Assembly: GCF_011751885.2 (NCBI RefSeq)
Contig: NZ_CP061771.1
Span: 62,001-126,000, forward strand
Direction of reading: 5' to 3'
DNA length: 64,000 bases
DNA from: Salinibacterium sp. ZJ450
GTDB taxonomy: Bacteria; Actinomycetota; Actinomycetes; Actinomycetales; Microbacteriaceae
This document shows, piece by piece, positions 8,607 to 17,300 of the stretch. The notes beneath the pieces were generated by a model. The model saw only the letters and a program-made list of their open reading frames with translations, made no database searches and was not told where the DNA came from. Position 1 is the first letter of the stretch. Each line of letters opens with the position of its first letter. Position numbers and translations under genes: made by a program.

Positions 8607-9116
8607 TCAAAGCCTCTCGTAGTACTCGCTCAGTGCTGGGTAATAGTCATCCCAGTCTGGCATCGGGCTGTTCTCGCGAGACGCGACCAGGCGGTCGAGG
8701 TACCACTCCCAGCCGGGGCCGATGTCGGCCAGGTCCTCCTTGCTGCGCAGGTAGTGCTTCAGGGTGAGCGTGGTGATGCCTTCGGCGTCGGTCAGGTCGA
8801 AGCCGACTCGCCAGGTGTCTCCCGACCGACCGAAGTCACCGCGGAAGTGCCGCGGCGGCTCGCAGCCCAGGATGGTCACGTGCTCGAGGGTGCCGTCCTC
8901 TTCGATCATCTCGAAGGCGATGGTCTTGCCGATGCCGGCGGTTCCCGACCAGCGGCCGATCCACTTCGCCAGCTCGTCTGGGCGGGTGAGGCTGCCCCAC
9001 AGTTCGCGCGCGGGCGCGTAGAAGGTGCGGCTGATCATCAGCGCCATGCCTTGGCTGTCGCGTTCCAACCAGCCGGTGGCCTCGGGCGTTTCGGCAGCCA
9101 GGTTCTCAGTAGCCAT
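8607..9116 (-). CDS. SRPBCC / AHSA1-type lipid-binding-fold protein
   Basis: A 169-residue protein of the START-like (SRPBCC, activator of Hsp90 ATPase homologue) fold. SRTFYAPARELWGSLTRPDELAKWIG near residue 29 is the standard first strand-helix of these proteins, which bind small hydrophobic ligands. The C-terminal GPGWEWYLDRLVA is also typical. Its start overlaps the end of the upstream FAD oxidase gene by 11 bases, and a DUF1801 gene follows immediately, so the three probably form one operon. The ligand is unknown. Confidence 0.83.
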   Translation of the reverse strand: MATENLAAETPEATGWLERDSQGMALMISRTFYAPARELWGSLTRPDELAKWIGRWSGTAGIGKTIAFEMIEEDGTLEHVTILGCEPPRHFRGDFGRSGDTWRVGFDLTDAEGITTLTLKHYLRSKEDLADIGPGWEWYLDRLVASRENSPMPDWDDYYPALSEYYERL

Positions 9117-10455
9117 AGGGAAAGACTCCTTCGGGGTCGTAACGATGACGGACTTCGGTGAGGCGGTTCAGGATGTCGGATGGCCAGGCCTTCGCGACGC
9201 GGTCGGGTGAGGTGGTGCGGCCGATGAAGTTGATGGTGAGCTCGGGGGAGACCCACGGCGCCACCGCAGCGCTCACCCGGTCGGCGAATGCCGGCAGCAC
9301 CGTCTCGAACAGCTCCGGCTCCATTCCGATGAAGGCCAGCGAGTAGTCGGAGTTGCGGCCGCCGACCGCGGAGCCCTCGTCGACGTCGATTTTGGTTCCG
9401 GCGCCGATGTGCCGCACCTCGGTGATCACCACCGGAATCTCGGTGCCGGGGCCGACCTCGCCGAGCAGGGCGCTGGCGAAGTCCTGGTCGATGGGGGTCA
9501 GCAGCATCCCGTGATCCCAGACCGGCACCGGATCGGTGGGGTCGTTGTGCACCAGGCCGAGTCGGCTGGTCGGCAGCTCACCGAGCAGGTCGAGGTAGAC
9601 CGGCGCGGCCTGGCGCAGCGGATCGGCCAGCTCCGGGCCCGCGTCCACCGGCCCGCTGGAGACCACCCGCACGCTCAGCACATGCCTGCCGCGCAGAGGC
9701 GGCGGTACCAGGTCGAGATCGGGCATCCGCATCAGCGCCACGCTCGACGTGACCTCGTCTGGGGCGCTGGCCGACCAGTCCACCCACGCCCGCAGCGCCT
9801 GCTCGATGTGCGGCTCGTCGAAGACCAGCGACCCCGCGTAGAGCGTGTCAGCCTCGATCAGCTCGATCGTGGCCTGGGTGACGATGCCGAGGCCGCCCTT
9901 GCCGCCGCGCAGCGCCCAGAACAGGTCGGGATGCTCGGTGTAGTTCGCCACCACGATCTCGCCGAGGCCGGTGACCAGCCGCAGTTCGCGCAGGTAGTCG
10001 GAGCCGAAGCCGTGACTGCGCGCCAGCGGGCCGAGGCCGCCGCCGAGCAGGAACCCGACGGCGCCGACCTGCGGCGACGACCCGGTGATCGGGGCGAGGT
10101 GGTGCTCGGCGGCCGCGGCCAGCACGGCGGCCCAGCGCACACCGGCGCCGAAGGTGGCGGTCCGCTCCTGGGCGTCGATCGACACCCGGTCAAGCTTCCT
10201 CGTGATCACCAGCACGCCGTCGGTATACGGCTCGGTCGCGCCGTGGCCGGTGGCCTGAACGCGCACCGGCATCCCGTTCTCCCGGGCGAACCGCACCGTC
10301 TGGGCGATGTCGGACTCGTTCTCGGCCACGACCACGGCATCCGGCTGATGGGTGACAGCGAGGTTGAAGCCGGTGGTCTCGTCGGGGAAACCGGGATCGG
10401 AGGGCGTGAATACGGGCGACGAGATGCGCGCACGCAACTCTGCGAATTCGGGCAT
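9106..10455 (-). CDS. FAD-binding oxidoreductase of the berberine-bridge-enzyme type
   Basis: A 449-residue flavoprotein. The FAD-binding domain of the PCMH type covers about residues 35-210; ATGHGATEPY contains His71, the position used in this family for covalent flavin attachment. GGGLGPLARSHGFGSD is the second FAD loop. The tail HRYDPEGVFPYGY matches the short BBE domain. There is no N-terminal export signal. Substrates of this family are usually sugars or secondary metabolites oxidised with release of peroxide. It is the first gene of a three-gene minus-strand unit with SRPBCC and DUF1801 proteins. Confidence 0.88.
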   Translation of the reverse strand: MPEFAELRARISSPVFTPSDPGFPDETTGFNLAVTHQPDAVVVAENESDIAQTVRFARENGMPVRVQATGHGATEPYTDGVLVITRKLDRVSIDAQERTATFGAGVRWAAVLAAAAEHHLAPITGSSPQVGAVGFLLGGGLGPLARSHGFGSDYLRELRLVTGLGEIVVANYTEHPDLFWALRGGKGGLGIVTQATIELIEADTLYAGSLVFDEPHIEQALRAWVDWSASAPDEVTSSVALMRMPDLDLVPPPLRGRHVLSVRVVSSGPVDAGPELADPLRQAAPVYLDLLGELPTSRLGLVHNDPTDPVPVWDHGMLLTPIDQDFASALLGEVGPGTEIPVVITEVRHIGAGTKIDVDEGSAVGGRNSDYSLAFIGMEPELFETVLPAFADRVSAAVAPWVSPELTINFIGRTTSPDRVAKAWPSDILNRLTEVRHRYDPEGVFPYGY

Positions 10456-10461
10456 GACGCC

Positions 10462-10467
10462 ACCATA
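10462..10467 (-). promoter_or_regulatory. Minus-10 hexamer TATGGT, leaderless-type start
   Basis: On the minus strand TATGGT is 6 bases before the ATG at 10455. The palindrome at 10466-10481 touches its upstream end. Confidence 0.5.
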
Positions 10468-10481
10468 GACCGGGGGGTCTG
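10466..10481. promoter_or_regulatory. Candidate TetR-type operator (AGACC-GGGG-GGTCT)
   Basis: A palindrome with perfect 5-base arms AGACC/GGTCT around GGGG abuts the minus-10 hexamer of the FAD oxidase operon. Similar AGACC...GGTCT sites are common TetR-family operators in actinobacteria. No TetR gene is in the window, so the cognate regulator is unidentified. Confidence 0.35.
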
Positions 10482-10507
10482 CCGAGCAACAGGGCAGGGT
10501 CGTCCGG

Positions 10508-12079
10508 TTACAGCTCCTCGAGCACCGCCATCGCGGCGTTATGTCCGCCGATGCCGCTCACCGCGCCGCCGCGGTGGGCGCCCGCGCCGCAGAGCAGGAT
10601 CGAGGGGTCGGTTGTCGCGACGCCCCAGCGTTCCGCTGCGGTGCCAAGCGAAGCATCGTCTTCGGCGAACGGCCAGGTCAGCGGGCCGTGAAAGATGTTG
10701 CCGCCGGGCAGTCCCAGGGCCGACTCGAGGTCGTGGGTGGTCTTCGTCTCGATGCATGGTGCGCCCGCGGCATCCGTCATCAGCAGCGGTTCGATCGGCT
10801 CGGCGAGCACCGAGTTGAGCGACGCCAGTGCTGCCGCCTGCAGCTGGTCGCGGTCGGCGGTGAGCCGGTCGGGTGCGTGCAGCCCGAACAGGGTGAGGGT
10901 GTGTGCTCCGCTGGCGCGCAGCTCGGGGGACAGGATGCTCGGGTCGGTGAGGGTGTGGCAGTAGATCTCGGCGGGCAGCGGGTCGGGGATCCGGCCGGCG
11001 GCGGCGCTGTCGTATGCGGCCTGCAGCTGCCGCCAGCCCTCGTTGATGTGGAAGGTGCCGCCGAACGCGGCCGCCGGGTCGACATCGCCGCGCAACCGGG
11101 GCAGACGGGAGAGCAGCAGGTTGACCTTGAGCTGGGCGCCTTCCGGTTTGGCGACCGTGGGGCCGGACCCGCCTGTCGCGGCGACGCGGTCGGTCCCGCC
11201 CCGGCCGAGCAGCCCGTCCAGCGTCCACGGCGACACGTTCGCCAGGATCCTCGTCGCGCCGAGCCGCCGTTGCTCACCGCCGACGGTGTAGGACACCTCG
11301 CCGTCGGGGGTGATCGCGGTCACCTCGGCGCCGGTGGCGAGGGTGGCCCCGGCAAGCCTGGCGGCGCGGGCCAGCTCGCCGCTGACCGCGCCCATGCCGC
11401 CGACCGGCACGTCCCAGTCGCCGGTGCCGCCGCCGATCACGTGGTACAGGAAGCAGCGGTTCGCCGCGAGGCTCTCGTCGAGATTCGGGGCGAAGGTGCC
11501 GATCAGGGCGTCGGTGAGCGCCACCCCGCGCACCACGTCGCTCGCGAAGGCGGACTCGATCGCCTCGCCCACCGGCCGCTCGATGAACGCCTGCCAGACG
11601 CGGTCGTCGCCCACCGCGGCGCGCGCCTCACGGCGGGTGAGCAGCGGGTCGCACACGGTGGGGAACAGGGTCGTGGCCAGGCGCCCGGTGCCGGAGTAGA
11701 AGTCGCGCCAGGCCGCGGCATCCTCGAACGCACCGATCGCCGCGAAGCTCGCGGTGGTGGCGGCGGGGTCGCCGTGGTCGATCAGCAGGCCGGTGTCCGA
11801 GCCGGGAACCGGCGTGTATGACGAATAGCGGCGGCGTTCCAGCCGGATTTCGAGGCCCAGGTCGTCGATGATCCGCTTCGGCAGCAGGCTGACCAGGTAG
11901 GAGTATCGCGACAGCTGCGCGTCGACGCCGTCGAAGGCCTGGGTGGACACGGCTGCCCCGCCGAGCACGTCGAGTTTCTCCAGCACGATCACGCGGAGAC
12001 CGGCGTCCGCGAGGTACGCGGCAGCGGTGAGCCCGTTGTGGCCGCCCCCGATGATGGCGACGTCGTAGAGGTCAGACAT
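10508..12079 (-). CDS. NAD(P)/FAD-dependent oxidoreductase of the phytoene-desaturase-like family
   Basis: A 523-residue flavoprotein beginning YDVAIIGGGHNGLTAAAYLADAG, a Rossmann dinucleotide-binding motif, followed by VLEKLDVLGGAA. Near the C-terminus IFHGPLTWPFAEDD and LCGAGAHRGGAVSGIGGHNAA complete the FAD-binding fold as in CrtI and PYROXD2-like proteins. No carotenoid genes are nearby, so the general name is safer than phytoene desaturase. The ATG at 12079 has a leaderless hexamer. It lies 26 bases past the end of the marR gene on the same strand. Confidence 0.85.
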   Translation of the reverse strand: MSDLYDVAIIGGGHNGLTAAAYLADAGLRVIVLEKLDVLGGAAVSTQAFDGVDAQLSRYSYLVSLLPKRIIDDLGLEIRLERRRYSSYTPVPGSDTGLLIDHGDPAATTASFAAIGAFEDAAAWRDFYSGTGRLATTLFPTVCDPLLTRREARAAVGDDRVWQAFIERPVGEAIESAFASDVVRGVALTDALIGTFAPNLDESLAANRCFLYHVIGGGTGDWDVPVGGMGAVSGELARAARLAGATLATGAEVTAITPDGEVSYTVGGEQRRLGATRILANVSPWTLDGLLGRGGTDRVAATGGSGPTVAKPEGAQLKVNLLLSRLPRLRGDVDPAAAFGGTFHINEGWRQLQAAYDSAAAGRIPDPLPAEIYCHTLTDPSILSPELRASGAHTLTLFGLHAPDRLTADRDQLQAAALASLNSVLAEPIEPLLMTDAAGAPCIETKTTHDLESALGLPGGNIFHGPLTWPFAEDDASLGTAAERWGVATTDPSILLCGAGAHRGGAVSGIGGHNAAMAVLEEL

Positions 12080-12085
12080 GGGTCG

Positions 12086-12091
12086 AGCCTA
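12086..12091 (-). promoter_or_regulatory. Minus-10 hexamer TAGGCT, leaderless-type start
   Basis: On the minus strand TAGGCT lies 6 bases before the ATG at 12079, implying a promoter for the oxidoreductase separate from that of the upstream marR. Confidence 0.5.
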
Positions 12092-12105
12092 GGGCGGTGG
12101 CGCGC

Positions 12106-12606
12106 CTAACCTGCGGCGGCGGGGCGGCCCGGTGCGACGTCGTCGCAGACCGGCGGGGCGATCGTGTCGAGCACGCGCACGGATGCCGCCAACAGCGCGG
12201 CCTTCTCGTCGTCGGTCAGCACGTCGAGGAACAGCTGACGGATCTTGCTGGCGTGCTCCCGCATCGCCCCGAGGATCGCCCGCCGCCCGTTGGCGGTGAG
12301 TCCGACCCAGGTGCCGCGCAGGTCGTCGGAGCATTCGCGACGTTCCACCAGGCCGCGGCTTTCCATGCGCGAAACCTGGTGCGAGATGCGGCTCTTCTCC
12401 CAGCCGATCAGTTCGCCGAGGTCGCGGCTGCGCAGCTGGTTGTCTCTCGACTCGAACAGCGCGAGCAGCACCTCATAGTCGGCGGCGGAGATTCCGGCAT
12501 CCCGCTGCAGCTGGCCCTCCAGGGCGCGGTCAAGCTGTCGGCGCATCATATGGAAGGTGCGCCAGACGGTCCATTCCTGGGTACTGACTTCCGAAACTTC
12601 GGACAT
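12106..12606 (-). CDS. MarR family transcriptional regulator
   Basis: A 166-residue winged-helix regulator. The DNA-binding region is near residues 50-105: LRSRDLGELIGWEKSRISHQVSRME (recognition helix) and GLVERR followed by a wing with GTWVGLT. MarR dimers usually repress a neighbouring detoxification or redox gene and let go on ligand binding or oxidation. Here the divergent neighbour is an FMN reductase. The ATG at 12606 is chosen over the upstream start at 12639 because TAGAAT stands 7 bases before it and a TCAA/TTGA palindrome lies just beyond, suggesting a leaderless, autoregulated gene. Confidence 0.9.
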   Translation of the reverse strand: MSEVSEVSTQEWTVWRTFHMMRRQLDRALEGQLQRDAGISAADYEVLLALFESRDNQLRSRDLGELIGWEKSRISHQVSRMESRGLVERRECSDDLRGTWVGLTANGRRAILGAMREHASKIRQLFLDVLTDDEKAALLAASVRVLDTIAPPVCDDVAPGRPAAAG

Positions 12607-12619
12607 GCTGAATATTCTA

Positions 12620-12631
12620 TCAAGTAGTTGA
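12620..12631. promoter_or_regulatory. Candidate MarR operator (TCAA-GTAG-TTGA)
   Basis: A palindrome with perfect TCAA/TTGA arms lies in the marR/FMN-reductase divergent gap, next to the marR minus-10 hexamer TAGAAT (minus strand, 12614-12619). The place is right for control of both genes by the adjacent MarR. Confidence 0.5.
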
Positions 12632-12713
12632 CACATCATCTAGGGGCACATATCGTTGACGCGTCACCCAAATTCATAGGGTGGTACCTGAACTTTCAAG
12701 AAAGGGACATTCT

Positions 12714-13259
12714 TTGTCTAACCTCAACATCGGCATCATCGTTGGAAGCACCCGCGAAGGCCGCGTCGGCCGCATGGTTGGCGACTGGGTTCTCGCCAAC
12801 GCCAAGGGTGAGGGCGCTTCGTTCGAGCTCGTCGACCTCGTCGACTACCCGAACCTGGGTGCCGAGTACCAGGCCAAGATCGACAGCTTCGACGGCTTCC
12901 TCTTCATCACCCCCGAGTACAACCACTCGCTGCCCGGTGGCCTGAAGAACTCGTTCGACTTCATCGCGCCCACCGCGTACAACAACAAGGCTGCCGGCGT
13001 CATCTCCTACGGCTCGATGGGTGGCGTTCGCGCCGCTGAGCACGTGCGTCAGATCCTCGGCGAGCTGCAGGTTGCCGACATCCGCACCGCAGTCATGTTC
13101 TCGCTGTTCACCGACTTCGAGGGCATGTTCACCGCCGACGTCAAGTTCACCCCCGCCGAGGTCAAGGCCGGCGAGCTGCAGGGCCAGATCGACCAGCTGC
13201 TCCCGTGGGCTGCCGCGCTGCAGACCGTTCGCGCCGACGCCGAGGCAATCGCCGCGTAG
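12714..13259 (+). CDS. NADPH-dependent FMN reductase family protein
   Basis: A 181-residue flavodoxin-like oxidoreductase. GIIVGSTREGRVGRMV at the N-terminus binds the FMN phosphate, TPEYNHSLPGGLKNSFDF near residue 70 lines the flavin ring, and SYGSMGGVRAAEH follows near residue 102. Such enzymes reduce FMN, quinones or azo dyes. I start it at the TTG at 12714, preceded by GAAAGGGA, rather than at 12681, because family homology begins at once (LSNLNIGIIVGS). A divergent MarR gene probably controls it in response to electrophiles or quinones. A strong hairpin terminator follows. Confidence 0.88.
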   Translation: MSNLNIGIIVGSTREGRVGRMVGDWVLANAKGEGASFELVDLVDYPNLGAEYQAKIDSFDGFLFITPEYNHSLPGGLKNSFDFIAPTAYNNKAAGVISYGSMGGVRAAEHVRQILGELQVADIRTAVMFSLFTDFEGMFTADVKFTPAEVKAGELQGQIDQLLPWAAALQTVRADAEAIAA

Positions 13260-13303
13260 TTCGTCCCCCTGTATGCGGAGGACCCGAAACTCCACATCCG
13301 CTG

Positions 13304-13333
13304 CTGTGCCCCACGGTCTTCCGTGGGGCACAG
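13304..13333. terminator. 13-base perfect hairpin, terminator between convergent genes
   Basis: Bases 13304-13316 (CTGTGCCCCACGG) are exactly complementary to 13321-13333 with a TCTT loop. It lies between the convergent FMN reductase and LysR genes and could end both transcripts. Confidence 0.8.
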
Positions 13334-13364
13334 TCCGTTAACGGGCGGTCAGGCGAGCGGTTCG

Positions 13365-14255
13365 TCAGGCGCCGAGCAACTGCACGGCCTCCAGCAGCAC
13401 CGCCCGGCAGGCCTGGATCGTGGGCCTACTGGCGCTGGCCTCCCGCGCCGAGGTGAACACCGTGCGCGACGGCGACCCTGGCAGCTCGACCAGGTCGAGG
13501 GTCGGCGTCTGCTCGGCCCAGACCAGATCGGGCAGCAGCGCCACGGCGTTGCCCGACTCGATCAACCGGATGTGCGCCTGCAGGTCGGCCGTCTCGAAAC
13601 GCACGTCGGGCTCGAACCCCGCCAACCGGCAGGTCTGCTCCGCCCAGTGCCGTGAGGCCGTGCCGCGCGGTTCCATCACCCAGGGCAGGGTGGCGGCATC
13701 CTGAATCGAACGGATGCCGCTGGCCTTAGTGGTACCGAGCCGCAGGCCGTCGTCGCAGAGCACCTCGCGGTCGAGTTCGGCCAGCCGCGGGGCGGAGTGC
13801 GCCGGGTACTGCTCCGCGATCACCAGGTCGAAATCGCGCGCCCAGACCGAGGCGAGCGCGCTCTCCGGCTCGCGCTGGGTGACCTCGACCCGCAGCTGCG
13901 GGTAGCGCTCGGCTAGCAGGGTGAGCGACTGCGGCACGATGCCGAGCGCTGCGGACTGGAACACCGCCAGCCGCACGGTGCCGGACACCTCGCTGAGCGA
14001 CGCGTGCATCTCGGACTCCATCAGCTCGAGTCGCTCGAGCAGCTGGGTGGTGTGGGCGACCAGCACGTCGGCCTGCGGGGTCAGCTGCACCCGACGGCCG
14101 GACTTGCTGAGCAGCGGCACTCCCGCCTCCTGCTCGAGGATGGCGAGCTGCTGCGACACCGCGGACGGGCTGTACGCCAGGGCCTCGGCAACGGCGGCGA
14201 GGGTTCCTCTGATCTTCAGCTCACGAAGTAGGCGTAGTCTGCGAACGTCGAGCAT
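13365..14255 (-). CDS. LysR family transcriptional regulator, probable regulator of putA
   Basis: A 296-residue LysR-type protein. The N-terminal winged helix runs MLDVRRLRLLRELKIRGTLAAVAEALAYSPSAVSQQLAILE, and the ligand-binding domain starts at about residue 92 (GTVRLAVFQSAALGIVP). It is divergent from putA across a 122-base AT-richer gap, the usual arrangement for a LysR regulator and its target, so a role in sensing proline or a related amino acid is likely but not shown. The effector cannot be read from the sequence. Confidence 0.88.
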   Translation of the reverse strand: MLDVRRLRLLRELKIRGTLAAVAEALAYSPSAVSQQLAILEQEAGVPLLSKSGRRVQLTPQADVLVAHTTQLLERLELMESEMHASLSEVSGTVRLAVFQSAALGIVPQSLTLLAERYPQLRVEVTQREPESALASVWARDFDLVIAEQYPAHSAPRLAELDREVLCDDGLRLGTTKASGIRSIQDAATLPWVMEPRGTASRHWAEQTCRLAGFEPDVRFETADLQAHIRLIESGNAVALLPDLVWAEQTPTLDLVELPGSPSRTVFTSAREASASRPTIQACRAVLLEAVQLLGA

Positions 14256-14377
14256 GCGGCATCCATTCGTAAGTGATTGTGAATAATATCGTGCAGAACT
14301 AGGCGCTTTATCTAACGAGAGTTGTGCCGCACACTATACGCAGCACGCACCCTGACCCCGATTTGCGAGGCAGATTC

Positions 14378-17300
14378 TTGAGTATTTCGCCCACTTCCTC
14401 GACCGAGGAGTTCCACGCCGGCGAGCTGTCCGACGAGGTCATCGCGACCGTGCGCCGCTGGCTCAGTGAGAGCACGGATGTCGCCACCGATGCCAGCGCC
14501 GCGCGCCTGGCCGGCGTGCTGAAAGACCCCAAGGGACTCGACTTCACCCTCGGCTTCGTCGACCGCGTGGTGCGGCCGGAGAACCTGCATGTGGCCGGCA
14601 AGAACCTCGAGCGGGTGAGCCACCTGGTGCCGTCGTTCCTGCCCTGGTACCTGCGCGGCGCGGTGTCGCTGGGTGGGGCGTTCGCGCCGCTGCTGCCGTG
14701 GCCGATCATCCCCACCGCGCGCACCGTGCTGCGCTCGATGGTGAGCCACCTCGTGATCGATGCCACCCCCGACAAGCTCGACAAGACCCTGGCGACGCTG
14801 CGCCAGCAGGGGGTGCGGCTGAACCTCAACCTGCTCGGCGAGGCCGTACTCGGCGACGCCGAGGCCGACAGCCGGCTGGCCGGAACCCGGCAGCTGTTGC
14901 AGCGCGACGACGTCGACTACGTCTCGATCAAGGTGTCGTCGATCGTCAGCCAGCTGAACATGTGGGCGTTCGACGAGACGGTGGAGCGAGTCGTGGAGCG
15001 ACTGACTCCGCTGTACCTGCTGGCCGCACGCGGCGGGCAGGGCAGCAAGTTCATCAACCTCGACATGGAGGAGTACCGCGACCTCGACCTGACGATCGCG
15101 GTGTTCATGCGGCTGCTCGATCAGCCGCAGCTGAAGAACCTCGAGGCCGGCATCGTGCTGCAGGCCTACCTGCCCGACTCGTTCGCGGCGATGCAGCGGC
15201 TGAACGCCTGGGCCACCGAGCGACGGCGGGCCGGCGGCGCCGGCATCAAGGTGCGCGTGGTGAAGGGCGCGAACCTCGCCATGGAGCAGGTCGACGCCAC
15301 GATGCACGGCTGGCCGCTCGCCACCTGGGGCAGCAAGGTCGAGACCGACACCAACTACAAGCGAATCCTGGACTGGGCGCTCACCCCGAACCGCACCGAC
15401 GCCGTGCGCATCGGCGTGGCCGGGCACAACCTGTTCGACCTGGCCTTCGCCTGGCTGCTGGCCAAGCGGCGGGGTGTGGAGGGCCGGATCGACGTCGAGA
15501 TGCTGCTCGGCATGGCCACCAGCCAGGCCGATGCCGTACGCCGCGACGTCGGCGGGCTGCTGCTGTACACGCCCGTCGTGCACCCGAAGGAGTTCGACTC
15601 CGCGATCAGCTACCTGGTGCGCCGGCTCGAGGAGAACGCCAGCCCGGAGAACTTCATGAGCGGCCTGTTCGACCTGGCCGAGCACGAGCCCGTGTTCCGG
15701 CGTGAGGCCAACCGGTTCCGGGCGTCCCTCGCGGCGCTCACGCCCGAGGTGCCGGCGCCGAACCGCGCGCAGGACCGCGGCGCGGTGCCCGCCTCGCTCG
15801 CGCCGACCACGTTCGCGAACACCCCGGACACCGACCCCGCGCTCGCCGCCAACCGCGCCTGGGGTCGGGCCATCCTCGAACGCAGCGCGTCGAGCACCCT
15901 CGGCATCGCCACGCTCGAGGCGGCGCGCATCCCGGACGAGACCAGGCTCGCCGACGCCATCGCCGCCGCCGTGCGCGCCGGCACCACCTGGGGTGCCACC
16001 CCGGCCGCCGACCGCGCCGCCCTGATCGACCGCGCCGGAGCGGAGCTCGAGGCCTCCCGCGCGAAGCTGATCGAGGTGGCCGCCGCCGAGACCGGCAAGA
16101 CCATCGCCGAGGGCGACGTCGAGGTGAGCGAGGCGGTCGACTTCGCGCACTACTACGCCGCCCAGGCGCGCCTGCTCGACACGGTAACCGGCGCCCGCTT
16201 CGTGCCCTCCACACTCACCGTGGTAACCCCGCCGTGGAACTTCCCGATCGCCATTCCCACCGGTTCGGTGCTGGCGGCGCTCGCCTCGGGCAGCGCGGTG
16301 ATCATCAAGCCCGCTCGCACCGCCCGGCGTACCGCAGCCGTGATGGTCGAGGCGCTCTGGGCGGCCGGCATCCCGCGCGACCTGCTGGTGCTCGCCAACC
16401 TCGACTCCGGCACGCTCGGCAAGCAACTGGTGGCGCACCCCGCGGTCGAGCGGGTGATCCTCACTGGCGGATACGAGACCGCCCAGATGTTCCGCTCCTG
16501 GCGGGCCGACCTGCCGCTGCTCGCCGAGACCAGCGGCAAGAACGCCATCATCGTCACCCCGCACGCCGACCTTGACCTCGCCGCGAACGACGTGGTGAAG
16601 AGCGCGTTTGGGCACGCGGGGCAGAAGTGCTCGGCGGCATCCTTTGTCATCCTGGTCGGCTCGGTCGCCACCTCCGACCGCTTCCGCCGGCAGCTGATCG
16701 ACGCGGTTAAGACGCTGCGGGTCGGGATGCCGGATGACCCGACGACGATCATGGGGCCGGTGATCGAGAAGCCGACCGGCAAGCTGCTCGCCGGGCTCAC
16801 CCAGCTCGGCGCCGGGGAGACCTGGCTGGTGGAGCCGCGACAGCTCGACGACAGCGGCCGGCTCTGGTCGCCGGGGGTGCGGGACGGCGTGGCGCCCGGC
16901 TCGGAATACCACCGCACCGAGTACTTCGGCCCGATCCTCGGCATCATGACCGCGCGCACCCTTGAGGACGCGATCGAGCTGCAGAATGCCCCCGCGTACG
17001 GGCTAACCGCGGGCATCCACTCACTCGACGCCGACGAGGTCGCCCTCTGGGCCGAGCGGGTGCAGGCCGGCAACCTCTACGTCAACCGTGGTATCACCGG
17101 CGCGATCGTGCAGCGGCAACCGTTCGGCGGCTGGAAGCGCTCCTCGGTGGGGGCCGGCGCGAAGGCCGGCGGCCCGAACTACCTGCTCACGCTGGGCTCG
17201 TGGGAGCCGGTGGATGCGCCACCCAAGTCGAACCTGCGGCTGACCGGGCTGGCCCGTTCCGTGACCTCGGTGATCACCGCCGCGCAGCCCGGCATGGACT

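Noticed and set aside
8185-8610. TTG at 8610 as the DUF1801 start
   Set aside because: The ATG at 8604 is a stronger codon and leaves the preceding stop free; the TTG adds only two residues.
10508-12079. Naming the FAD enzyme phytoene desaturase and predicting carotenoid synthesis
   Set aside because: No phytoene synthase, prenyltransferase or cyclase gene is in the window, and the family is broad.
14312-16912. An 866-codon open frame antisense to putA
   Set aside because: It is composed of repetitive Gly/Arg/Ala/His/Val-rich sequence with no domain, and arises from GC-rich codon bias on the opposite strand of a clear enzyme gene.
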